DNA from: SFWF01 sp045537915 | GTDB lineage: Bacteria; Bacillota; Clostridia; Oscillospirales; Acutalibacteraceae | Direction of reading: 5' to 3' | Length of the DNA: 5,586 nt | Assembly: GCA_045537915.1 (NCBI GenBank) | Contig: JAZSQK010000042.1 | Coordinates: 1-5,586, forward strand | Translations under genes and position numbers: made by a program | Shown here: piece by piece, positions 1 to 5,490 of the stretch | How positions within the stretch are numbered: position 1 is the stretch's first letter | How the letters are laid out: every line of letters begins with the position of its first letter | The notes under the pieces: model-generated | Told to the model about the DNA's origin: nothing | Databases searched by the model: none | What the model saw: the letters and a program-made list of their open reading frames with translations, nothing else

Positions 1-1
1 C

Positions 2-1021
2 GACTTTATCTTTGCCGCTATTATCCTTATTTACACCTTCCTCGGCGGCTTCAAGGCGGTCTGCTGGACCGACTTTTTCCAGGGTCTTTTAATGCTTATC
101 GCAGTTCTCGCCGTTCCGATTATTGCAGCAGCCTCGGCTGATGCAAATCCCGACTTCTTAAATGAAGTATATACATACGGAGAAGGTGCAAAAACTGTTG
201 AGTGCGCCTTTGTTGGCACCCCCTTTGAAGCCTCATGGAAGGATATTGTTTCGGGTCTTGCCTGGGGACTTGGATATTTCGGTATGCCCCATATCTTAGT
301 CAGATTTATGTCTATCAAAAAGGCAAAGGATATAAACAAGGCGGCAACCATTGCTATTATCTGGGTTGTTCTGGCGCTTGGCGCTGTAATCGTACTTGCA
401 ATCCTCGGAAGAATGATTGTAGGTCCTGAACTTCTTGAATCGGGAAGCCAGTCCTTAATTTTTGTAAAAATGGCTCAAAAATATTTCCCCGCATTTATAG
501 CAGGAATTCTTATGGCAGCTATTATTGCGGCTTCTATGTCAACCGCTGACAGTCAGCTGCTTGTTGCCTCCTCTTCCTTCACAAGTGACATCTATAAGCC
601 TGTTATCAGAAAATCCGCCTCTGACAAGGAGGCTCTGTGGGTGGGCAGAGTTATTGTTCTGCTTGTAGCTATAGTTGCTTACTTTATAGCATCCAGCAAA
701 TCCGAAGGCGCACAGGCTATTATGAACCTTGTTGAAAATGCCTGGGCAGGTTTCGGCTCGGCATTCGGTCCTGTTGTTCTGCTCTCTGTATTCTGGAAGC
801 GTCTTACCTATAAAGGCGCCCTTGCGGGAGTAATCGGCGGCGCATTAGCAGACGTTGTTTGGCTGAGCAGCGGACTTTCGGCTTCAACCGGTATTTATGA
901 GCTCGTTCCCGGTTTTGCGCTGGGTCTTATCTGCGCAGTTGTCGTAACCCTTCTTGATAAAAAGCCCTCTGATGAAGCAGTTGCTGTTTTCGAGGCTGCA
1001 ACAGCTCCCGAGGCTGAATAA
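2..1021 (+). CDS. putP: Sodium/proline symporter PutP, copy 1 (5' end outside the window)
   Basis: A solute:sodium symporter (SSF family) of the inner membrane that couples Na+ entry to proline uptake. The reading frame is open from base 2, so the gene starts upstream of the window; the ATG at 92 is internal. The first visible residue aligns with about residue 164 of the complete copy at 1178-2683, so roughly the last 340 of 500 residues are present. Seen in the sequence: the W-x3-Y-x3-P motif in WGLGYFGMP, which matches the proline-site residues W244/Y248/P252 of E. coli PutP, and ASMSTADSQ, whose Ser-Thr matches the Na+-site S340/T341. The C-terminal block AWAGFGSAFGPVVLLSVFW is typical of PutP. 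By eye it differs from copy 2 at about 33 of 339 positions, mostly conservative changes. The stop codon runs straight into a terminator. Proline specificity is inferred from these residues. Confidence 0.93.
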   Translation, partial: DFIFAAIILIYTFLGGFKAVCWTDFFQGLLMLIAVLAVPIIAAASADANPDFLNEVYTYGEGAKTVECAFVGTPFEASWKDIVSGLAWGLGYFGMPHILVRFMSIKKAKDINKAATIAIIWVVLALGAVIVLAILGRMIVGPELLESGSQSLIFVKMAQKYFPAFIAGILMAAIIAASMSTADSQLLVASSSFTSDIYKPVIRKSASDKEALWVGRVIVLLVAIVAYFIASSKSEGAQAIMNLVENAWAGFGSAFGPVVLLSVFWKRLTYKGALAGVIGGALADVVWLSSGLSASTGIYELVPGFALGLICAVVVTLLDKKPSDEAVAVFEAATAPEAE

Positions 1022-1047
1022 AAAAAGACCCTTCGGGGTCTTTTTTT
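1021..1047 (+). terminator. Intrinsic terminator of putP copy 1
   Basis: A GACCC/GGGTC stem (1027-1031 with 1036-1040) closes a TTCG loop, the very stable C(UUCG)G tetraloop. It is flanked by six A on the left and seven T on the right. It begins in the stop codon of putP copy 1. The A-run makes it potentially active on both strands. Confidence 0.9.
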
Positions 1048-1144
1048 AATGCAGAATGCAGAATGCAGAATTGTTGTGTGGCTTCGCCACGAAATTTACT
1101 ATCGGTTCCCGAAGAGAACACCAAAATTCTTCATTCTTCATTCT
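1048..1144. repeat. Small palindromic (MITE-like) intergenic repeat
   Basis: The left end (1048-1072) is three tandem AATGCAG-like units ending in AATT. The right end (1125-1144) is AATTCTTCATTCTTCATTCT. Bases 1053-1072 are the reverse complement of 1125-1144 at 18 of 20 positions. Between them are a perfect hairpin GTGGC-TTC-GCCAC (1078-1090) and a weaker GTTC/GAAC pairing (1105-1108 with 1116-1119). No reading frame or promoter was seen. The form, terminal inverted arms built of 7-base tandem units around a short structured core, resembles dispersed non-coding palindromic repeats of Clostridia; that it is dispersed in this genome is inference. Confidence 0.6.
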
Positions 1145-1150
1145 AAATTA

Positions 1151-1176
1151 AAAAAGACCGCTTCGGCGGTCTTTTT
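1151..1176 (-). terminator. Intrinsic terminator of putP copy 2 (bidirectional shape)
   Basis: A GACCGC/GCGGTC stem (1156-1161 with 1166-1171) has a four-base loop, with AAAAA on the left and TTTTT on the right. Read from the minus strand it lies two bases past the stop of putP copy 2 and ends in a T-rich tract. On the plus strand the loop reads TTCG with a C-G closing pair, so it can also stop transcription arriving from putP copy 1. Confidence 0.88.
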
Positions 1177-1177
1177 A

Positions 1178-2683
1178 TTATTCTTCAGGGGATGTAGCGG
1201 ACTCGAAAACTGCGATGGTTTCTTCTGACGGCTTTTTGTCAATAAGGGAAACAACAACGGCAAGGATAAGACCAATCGCAAAGCCGGGCACAAGCTCGTA
1301 GACTCCTGTTGAGGCCGAAAGACCGCCTGCAAGCCAGATAACATCGGCCAAAGCTCCGCCGATAACACCTGCGAGGGCGCCCTTATATGTAAGGCGTTTC
1401 CAGAAAACCGAGAGCAGAACGACAGGACCAAAGGCCGAGCCGAAGCCTGCCCAGGCATTTTCAACCAGGTTCATAATTGCTTGCGCGCCTTCAGATTTAC
1501 TGGAGGCTATGAAGTAGGCGACAACTGCGACCAGAAGAACGATTACACGGCCTACCCAGAGAGCCTCCTTGTTAGAGGCATTCTTTCTGATAGCGGGCTT
1601 GTAGATATCGCTTGTAAAGGAGGAAGATGCAACGAGAAGCTGACTGTCTGCGGTTGACATAGATGCCGCAATGATGGCCGCCATAAGAATTCCTGCAACA
1701 AAGGGCGGGAAATATTTCTGAGCCATCTTAACAAAGACGAGGGACTGGCTTCCGCTCTCTAAAAGCTCGGGTCCTACAATCATACGGCCGAGAATAGCTA
1801 GAACAATAACAGCGCCGAGGGCAAGAACAACCCAGATAATAGCAATAGTAGCCGCCTTGTTTATATCCTTTGCCTTCTTTATAGACATAAATCTGACTAA
1901 GATATGAGGCATACCGAAATAGCCGAGACCCCAACCAAGACCGGAAACTATATCCTGCCAGGAAGCCTCAAAGGGTGTGCCGACAAAGGCGCATTCTACC
2001 GTTTTTGCTCCCTCACCGTAGGAGTAAACCTCGGTTAAGAAGGAGGGGTTCGCATCTCCCGAAAGACCTGCAATGATAGGAACTGCCAGTACGGCAACCA
2101 GCATTAAAAGACCCTGGAAAAAGTCTGTCCAGCAAACAGCCTTAAAGCCGCCAAGGAAGGTGTAAACCAGAATGATTGCGGCGAAGATGAGCATTGCGGT
2201 TCCCTTATCAAGCGAGGGGAAAACGCTTGTGAAAACGCCGGTTCCTGCCACAAAGGAGGAGGCGACATAAACGGTAAAGCAAACAAGGAAGATGATTGCC
2301 GAAACGAGCTGCAGAACGGGATGTCCGCCGCCGAAACGGTTTGATAGATACTGAGGAAGAGTTATGGAATCGTTTGCCGCCGCAGAAAATCTGCGAAGTC
2401 TTTTTGCAACGAAAATCCAGTTTGCTGCGGTTCCGAGGGCAAGACCAATTCCAATCCAGACCTCTCCGAAGCCGAAGGCAAGAACGCTTCCGGGCAGACC
2501 CATAAGAAGCCAGGCCGACATATCAGAGGCCTGAGCCGAAAGGGCAGTAACCCAGGGGCCCATAGAACGGCCGCCAAGGAAATATTCCTTCTCTCCGCTG
2601 CCCTTTGAGCGTAAAAAGAAGAAAACGCCTATTGCGAGAACAATCGTAAAATAAAGAATAAATGCAAGAATTTCTCCACTCAT
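1178..2683 (-). CDS. putP: Sodium/proline symporter PutP, copy 2 (complete)
   Basis: A complete 501-residue SSF-family Na+/proline symporter, close to the 502 residues of E. coli PutP; the family has 13 membrane helices. Seen: first hydrophobic helix at about residues 5-24; LGGRSMGPWVTALSAQASDMS at about 36-56, where D54 and S56 match Na+-site D55/S57 of E. coli; W251, Y255 and P259 match the proline-site W244/Y248/P252; S343 and T344 match S340/T341. All the key residues I can check are present, so it should be functional. The ATG at 2683 is preceded by AAAGGAG (2694-2700) about ten bases upstream. That site overlaps the stop codon of the lysyl-tRNA synthetase gene, only 15 bases away, so the two are likely co-transcribed and perhaps translationally coupled; no separate promoter is evident. 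It converges with the closely related copy 1. Confidence 0.95.
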   Translation of the reverse strand: MSGEILAFILYFTIVLAIGVFFFLRSKGSGEKEYFLGGRSMGPWVTALSAQASDMSAWLLMGLPGSVLAFGFGEVWIGIGLALGTAANWIFVAKRLRRFSAAANDSITLPQYLSNRFGGGHPVLQLVSAIIFLVCFTVYVASSFVAGTGVFTSVFPSLDKGTAMLIFAAIILVYTFLGGFKAVCWTDFFQGLLMLVAVLAVPIIAGLSGDANPSFLTEVYSYGEGAKTVECAFVGTPFEASWQDIVSGLGWGLGYFGMPHILVRFMSIKKAKDINKAATIAIIWVVLALGAVIVLAILGRMIVGPELLESGSQSLVFVKMAQKYFPPFVAGILMAAIIAASMSTADSQLLVASSSFTSDIYKPAIRKNASNKEALWVGRVIVLLVAVVAYFIASSKSEGAQAIMNLVENAWAGFGSAFGPVVLLSVFWKRLTYKGALAGVIGGALADVIWLAGGLSASTGVYELVPGFAIGLILAVVVSLIDKKPSEETIAVFESATSPEE

Positions 2684-2691
2684 TTTTTTAA

Positions 2692-2701
2692 GTCTCCTTT
2701 A
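2692..2701 (-). promoter_or_regulatory. Shine-Dalgarno of putP copy 2 overlapping the upstream stop codon
   Basis: On the minus strand the stop TAA of lysyl-tRNA synthetase (2699-2701) runs into AAAGGAGAC, about ten bases before the putP ATG. Ribosomes ending on the first gene would sit on the start site of the second, which favours coupled translation. Confidence 0.7.
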
Positions 2702-4705
2702 ATGAATTGCTGTTCCGACAGGAACAGAGTCATCAACAAATATTATTTTACAACCGCAAGCGTCGTGGGAGGCGGCAAGAAGCATACCACAGCTCTCAAC
2801 ACCTGCGAATTTTGCGGGTTTAAGGTTTGCAACAACAATTATTTTACGGCCTACAAGCTCCTCGGGTTTGTACTCATTTTTAATAGAGGACATTATAATT
2901 CTGCCGCCAAGACCGTCATCAAGCGTAAGCTTTAAGCAGGAATGAGATTTCGGCACCTCCTCGGCTTTAAGCACCTTGCAGACACGCATATCAACCGTAT
3001 CAAATTGGTCGATTGTGATTTGCTCCTTTACGGGAGCAACCTCTTTTGCCTTTTCTGCCGCCTCTAAAGCCGCCCTTTCGACAGCCGCCTTCTCATCTGC
3101 CTCCTTTTCCTCTGCGGTCTGGGGATAGGAAAAGTCAAGAAGCTTCAGATAGCTTTCCTTTTCAACTGCAAAGAGGAAGAGATAAAGACGGGGGCCCTGC
3201 TCCTTATCGATAAGAAGTCTGTAGACATTCTTGAAGAATTTGCCCTGAATTGCCTTTAAGGTTTTCTGGTCGGTGTCCTCGCCGTAAATTCTCTTGGGGA
3301 TAGCATAAAGCTCACTGTTCAGGTCATCGAGTGAATATCCGTCGGTCGAGAGATAAGCGAAAAGCATTTCAATCGCCTTTTTCTCATCATTATCAAGCTC
3401 ATTATAAACCTCAAAATTTCTGGTTGCTCTGAGCCTGTTTATGCTCTCGGGAGAGCATTGCTCAAGCCAGAAACGAGCACGTTCCATTCTCTCTGTAAAG
3501 TCTGGGAGCTTGTAAGGAGTACCAATCTTCTCAAATACCGTTTCAAGCATCGGAATATTGAAGTTTACGATAGAGCCGAGGGAAACGAGCAGCTGCATGG
3601 GAACCGTTTCGGCAGTTCTGCCCTCAATTAAAGCTCCCTCCATAATAGCCGAGGTGTGCTCGTCGGCAACACCGTCAACATATGCCTTCATCATACGGTC
3701 AAACTCAAAGTACTGACGGAGTATTTCATCATCAAAGCAGAAATTGAATGCCTTCGTCGGCTCGGTCTTTGAATAAAGCCAGAGAATTATCTCGGGGTCG
3801 TAGAGCTTTAAGAGGGTATCAGGGGTAAGATTCAGTCCCGATGAGCCTGACATTTTACCTGTCGTGCCCTTAATTCCGATAAACTCGTAGCCCTGGAATA
3901 TAGGAGCCTCAAAGTCGAAAATTTCTTTTGCGATGATACGGCTTGTCTGGTAGGAGCCTGTGGGGGAGGCGTGGTCCTTTCCGCCCGGCTCAAAGTCAAC
4001 ACCCTCGACCATCCAGCGCATAGGCCAGTCGATCTTCCAGGCAAGCTTGCAGTTAAAGTTGTATTTAAAATCAAAGGTGCCCTTGTGGCCGCATTCACAC
4101 TCATACTCGGCGTTTATGCAGTCGTCCGAGAGCTTTGTAATTTTTGTTGTATCCTTGCCGCACTTCTCGCAGTAGATACCGACGGGATAGTAATTTTTTC
4201 TCTCCTCTTCGGTAGCCTCCTGGGTTCTGAAAGAGTCGAGAATGTCAAAAATCTTCTCACGGTTTTTCAGAGCGTGGATAACATACTCGCTGTATCTTCC
4301 CGAACGGTACTGCTCGGCTTGATAGCGATAGTCCATATCAATACCAAATCTTTTGATAGACGCCTCAAACTCATTCTGGAAATGCTTTGCGTAGGATTCA
4401 CAACATCCAAAAGGATCGGGAGCATCGACATAAGGTCGTCCGATATATGCCTCAAAGCCATCCTTTACGGCGGCAACATTTACAGGCACCTTGCGGAGTC
4501 GGTCAAACTCGTCCCAGGAAAAGAGAAGCCTTGCCTTCTTGCCCTTTTTACGAAGAGCCTTTACTACAAAGTAGCTTGTTGCGATATCTCTGAAGTTTCC
4601 TATATGAATAGAACCCGAGGGGCTTATTCCCGCAGCGCAGACATATTCCGGCTTGTTGGGGTTTCTTTCTATAATTTTCTCAGCAATTTCTTCTGCCCAA
4701 TGCAT
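2699..4705 (-). CDS. lysS: Class I lysyl-tRNA synthetase with a C-terminal tRNA-binding (Trbp111/EMAP-II-type) domain
   Basis: Attaches lysine to tRNA-Lys in the cytoplasm. This is the class I, Rossmann-fold enzyme (LysRS1; the gene is also called lysK), unrelated to the usual bacterial class II LysS. Seen: the HIGH-type motif GISPSGSIHIGN (residues 26-37, H34-IGN); a likely zinc site from C179/C182 and C203/C205; EPGGKDHA (239-246), typical of LysRS1; and a KMSKS-type loop GKMSGSSG (283-290). A helical anticodon-binding region spans about 300-527. A charged Ala/Glu/Lys-rich linker (about 529-561) joins it to an OB-fold domain (about 563-668: DMRVCKVLKAEEVP, VVANLKPAKFAGVESCGM) resembling the MetRS C-terminus and Trbp111. 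Ordinary LysRS1 is about 500-540 residues, so the extra length is this domain. The ATG at 4705 has GAGGTG five bases upstream. The OB domain could mislead automatic annotation toward MetG, but the catalytic core is clearly LysRS1. Confidence 0.94.
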   Translation of the reverse strand: MHWAEEIAEKIIERNPNKPEYVCAAGISPSGSIHIGNFRDIATSYFVVKALRKKGKKARLLFSWDEFDRLRKVPVNVAAVKDGFEAYIGRPYVDAPDPFGCCESYAKHFQNEFEASIKRFGIDMDYRYQAEQYRSGRYSEYVIHALKNREKIFDILDSFRTQEATEEERKNYYPVGIYCEKCGKDTTKITKLSDDCINAEYECECGHKGTFDFKYNFNCKLAWKIDWPMRWMVEGVDFEPGGKDHASPTGSYQTSRIIAKEIFDFEAPIFQGYEFIGIKGTTGKMSGSSGLNLTPDTLLKLYDPEIILWLYSKTEPTKAFNFCFDDEILRQYFEFDRMMKAYVDGVADEHTSAIMEGALIEGRTAETVPMQLLVSLGSIVNFNIPMLETVFEKIGTPYKLPDFTERMERARFWLEQCSPESINRLRATRNFEVYNELDNDEKKAIEMLFAYLSTDGYSLDDLNSELYAIPKRIYGEDTDQKTLKAIQGKFFKNVYRLLIDKEQGPRLYLFLFAVEKESYLKLLDFSYPQTAEEKEADEKAAVERAALEAAEKAKEVAPVKEQITIDQFDTVDMRVCKVLKAEEVPKSHSCLKLTLDDGLGGRIIMSSIKNEYKPEELVGRKIIVVANLKPAKFAGVESCGMLLAASHDACGCKIIFVDDSVPVGTAIH

Positions 4706-4728
4706 AACTACACCTCGAACTTAATTAC

Positions 4729-4746
4729 CTGTTATATGAATAACAG
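4729..4746 (-). promoter_or_regulatory. Perfect hairpin in the 5' leader of the lysyl-tRNA synthetase mRNA
   Basis: CTGTTAT (4729-4735) pairs perfectly with ATAACAG (4740-4746) around a four-base loop. It lies in the roughly 58-base leader between the promoter and the Shine-Dalgarno. It could be an mRNA-stabilising hairpin or a palindromic operator. There is no T-run after it, so it is not a terminator, and the leader is too short for a T-box. Confidence 0.45.
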
Positions 4747-4769
4747 ACATATTATTCCATAATAAAAGT

Positions 4770-4798
4770 ATTATATATTATATATTAAGCCAAGTCAA
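4770..4798 (-). promoter_or_regulatory. Sigma-A promoter of the lysyl-tRNA synthetase/putP operon
   Basis: On the minus strand TTGACT (4793-4798, five of six matches to the -35 consensus) is followed by exactly 17 bases and then a perfect TATAAT (4770-4775). Transcription should begin near 4763, giving a leader of about 58 bases. This is the best promoter in the window and predicts strong, housekeeping-type expression. Confidence 0.85.
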
Positions 4799-4839
4799 GA
4801 ATTTTAGGGGAATAAAGTGGTGAAGCCGCAAGAAAATCG

Positions 4840-4845
4840 TATAAT
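4840..4845 (+). promoter_or_regulatory. Possible -10 element for the small gene at 4911
   Basis: A perfect TATAAT lies about 65 bases before the start codon. No good -35 hexamer is at the usual distance (GTGGTG at 17 bases) and there is no extended TG, so this is only a candidate in an AT-rich stretch. Confidence 0.35.
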
Positions 4846-4910
4846 ATTTAGTCTATATTCTTTCGTTGAATATTTTAAAATATTTCTGTAAGGGACGAAA
4901 GGATGATTAT

Positions 4911-5144
4911 ATGCTAACAATTAAAATAGAAAACCTAGATAAACTATATGAGCTATTTTTAAAACTGTCTATGCTGACATTCTTACAAGGGCTTATTGTG
5001 ACAGACGATTATATTGATTACGGAGAGGGATTTGAATTTGTTTTTAACTATGCTCGGGAGTTTTTGTATCAAGAAGAAAAGCAGATAATGTTAGAATTAA
5101 ACAGCTTGATTAACAGTGAAAATTTCACCGAGAAAATCAACTAA
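4911..5144 (+). CDS. Small acidic hypothetical protein, AT-rich
   Basis: I do not recognise this 77-residue protein. The start chosen is ATG at 4911, because AAAGGA (4898-4903) sits seven bases upstream; the in-frame TTG at 4866 lacks a comparable ribosome site. The product is acidic (about 14 Asp/Glu against 6 Lys/Arg) and probably mostly helical: an amphipathic N-terminal stretch LDKLYELFLKLSMLTFLQGL (residues 9-28), then a DDYIDYGEGFEF segment rich in aromatic and acidic residues, then a Glu-rich helix. No signal peptide or convincing membrane helix, and no cysteine, is present, so a cytoplasmic protein is likely. Base composition is about 30% GC by my count, well below the synthetase and symporter genes, which suggests foreign origin. 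It is divergent from lysyl-tRNA synthetase and followed closely by the structured element at 5165. The clear ribosome site supports its being real. Confidence 0.6.
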   Translation: MLTIKIENLDKLYELFLKLSMLTFLQGLIVTDDYIDYGEGFEFVFNYAREFLYQEEKQIMLELNSLINSENFTEKIN

Positions 5145-5164
5145 AACGAAAGCTTACGGACGGG

Positions 5165-5358
5165 GTACGGTGCGAAGACTGATAAAATTTGCGGACGGGA
5201 TTCGACCGTCTGCGGCGGCGTTGCCGCCACATACTTCTTCGCTCGTCGACTAAACACCGCTGGTGTTCAGTAACCGACTTCACGCTCTGCCTAAAAAACA
5301 GTACACCGTACTGTTTTTCTATACGGCAGACCCTCTCGGGTTCGAATCCCGCTATCAA
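5165..5358. repeat. GC-rich structured element bounded by tRNA T-arm-like sequences
   Basis: A non-coding stretch (about 57% GC over 5161-5280) packed with pairings: GCGAAGA/TCTTCGC (5172-5178 with 5236-5242) encloses two hairpins, GCGGACGG/CCGTCTGC with loop GATTCGA (5191-5213, one G-U pair) and GGCGGC/GCCGCC (5214-5228). Next come GTCG/CGAC (5245-5248 with 5275-5278) capped by AACACC/GGTGTT (5253-5267), and TCTGCC/GGCAGA (5286-5291 with 5325-5330) capped by an 11-bp perfect stem with loop ACC (5294-5318). The right end is CGGGTTCGAATCCCG (5337-5351), a tRNA T-arm. The first hairpin carries the same motif inverted, so CGGGATTCGA at 5196-5205 and its complement at 5342-5351 frame 156 bases. 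No full tRNA can be folded. It may be a dispersed tRNA-derived repeat, a structured RNA, or the scar of integration at a tRNA. Confidence 0.55.
5294..5318. repeat. 11-bp perfect hairpin inside the structured element
   Basis: AAAAACAGTAC (5294-5304) and GTACTGTTTTT (5308-5318) are perfectly complementary with loop ACC. Because one flank is A-rich and the other T-rich it has terminator shape on both strands, though the stem is only partly GC. It sits on a further six-base stem (5286-5291 with 5325-5330). Confidence 0.6.
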
Positions 5359-5366
5359 GATTATCG

Positions 5367-5406
5367 AAAAATAAAAAGAAGAGATTCTGGACGAACCTCT
5401 TCTTTT
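5367..5406 (-). terminator. Terminator of the tRNA-Met/tRNA-Glu operon
   Basis: On the minus strand AAAAGAAGAG pairs with CTCTTCTTTT (5397-5406 with 5374-5383). The stem continues through a G-U pair and three more pairs around a five-base loop, and is followed by ATTTTT. It begins seven bases beyond the CCA end of tRNA-Glu. On the plus strand the right flank is also T-rich, so it may stop transcripts from the small gene and structured element as well. Confidence 0.82.
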
Positions 5407-5412
5407 CATTTT

Positions 5413-5488
5413 TGGTGACCCGGACGGGATTCGAACCCGTGTTACCGCCGTGAAAGGGCGGTGTCTTAGGCCTCTTGACCACCGGGCC
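5413..5488 (-). tRNA. tRNA-Glu (anticodon UUC)
   Basis: All four arms fold. The acceptor stem GGCCCGG pairs with CCGGGTC (one G-U pair), followed by discriminator A and an encoded CCA. The D arm is GTC/GAC. The anticodon stem CCGCC/GGCGG holds loop CTTTCAC, giving anticodon TTC. The T arm is ACGGG-TTCGAAT-CCCGT. It reads GAA and GAG glutamate codons and closely resembles the Bacillota tRNA-Glu consensus. It lies two bases downstream of tRNA-Met in one transcript. Confidence 0.97.
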
Positions 5489-5490
5489 GT

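Noticed and set aside
92..1021. ATG at 92 as the true start of the first symporter
   Set aside because: The frame stays open to the window edge and the residues before it (from base 2) match the complete paralogue, so the start is outside the window.
1048..1072. CRISPR-like tandem repeat
   Set aside because: The units are seven bases long and contiguous with no spacers, unlike any CRISPR array.
3971..4762. Plus-strand open frame of 263 codons
   Set aside because: It lies almost wholly antisense to the lysyl-tRNA synthetase, which has full-length family motifs, and shows no protein-like domain or ribosome site of its own. It is a shadow of the opposite coding strand.
4717..4762. Leader peptide (ATG near 4752 on the minus strand, about nine codons) as an attenuator of lysyl-tRNA synthetase
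   Set aside because: The short frame has no lysine codons, no good ribosome site and no following terminator/antiterminator pair.
5172..5358. A complete plus-strand tRNA or intron-containing tRNA ending in the T arm at 5337-5351
   Set aside because: The T stem beyond four pairs is mismatched, no CCA or paired acceptor follows, and the nearest partial acceptor match (near 5179) gives no D or anticodon arm.
5413..5434. The 14-base repeat shared by tRNA-Glu and 5192-5205 as a phage attachment site pair
   Set aside because: The match lies within the conserved T arm, is short, and no integrase is present between or beside the copies, so an attachment-site claim is not supported, though past integration cannot be excluded.
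5137..5482. Minus-strand open frames of 90 and 63 codons over the structured element and tRNA-Glu
   Set aside because: They translate hairpin repeats and tRNA sequence (for example the GFEPERVCRIE stretch comes from the T-arm motif). Such spurious proteins are common where tRNA-like sequence is read as coding.
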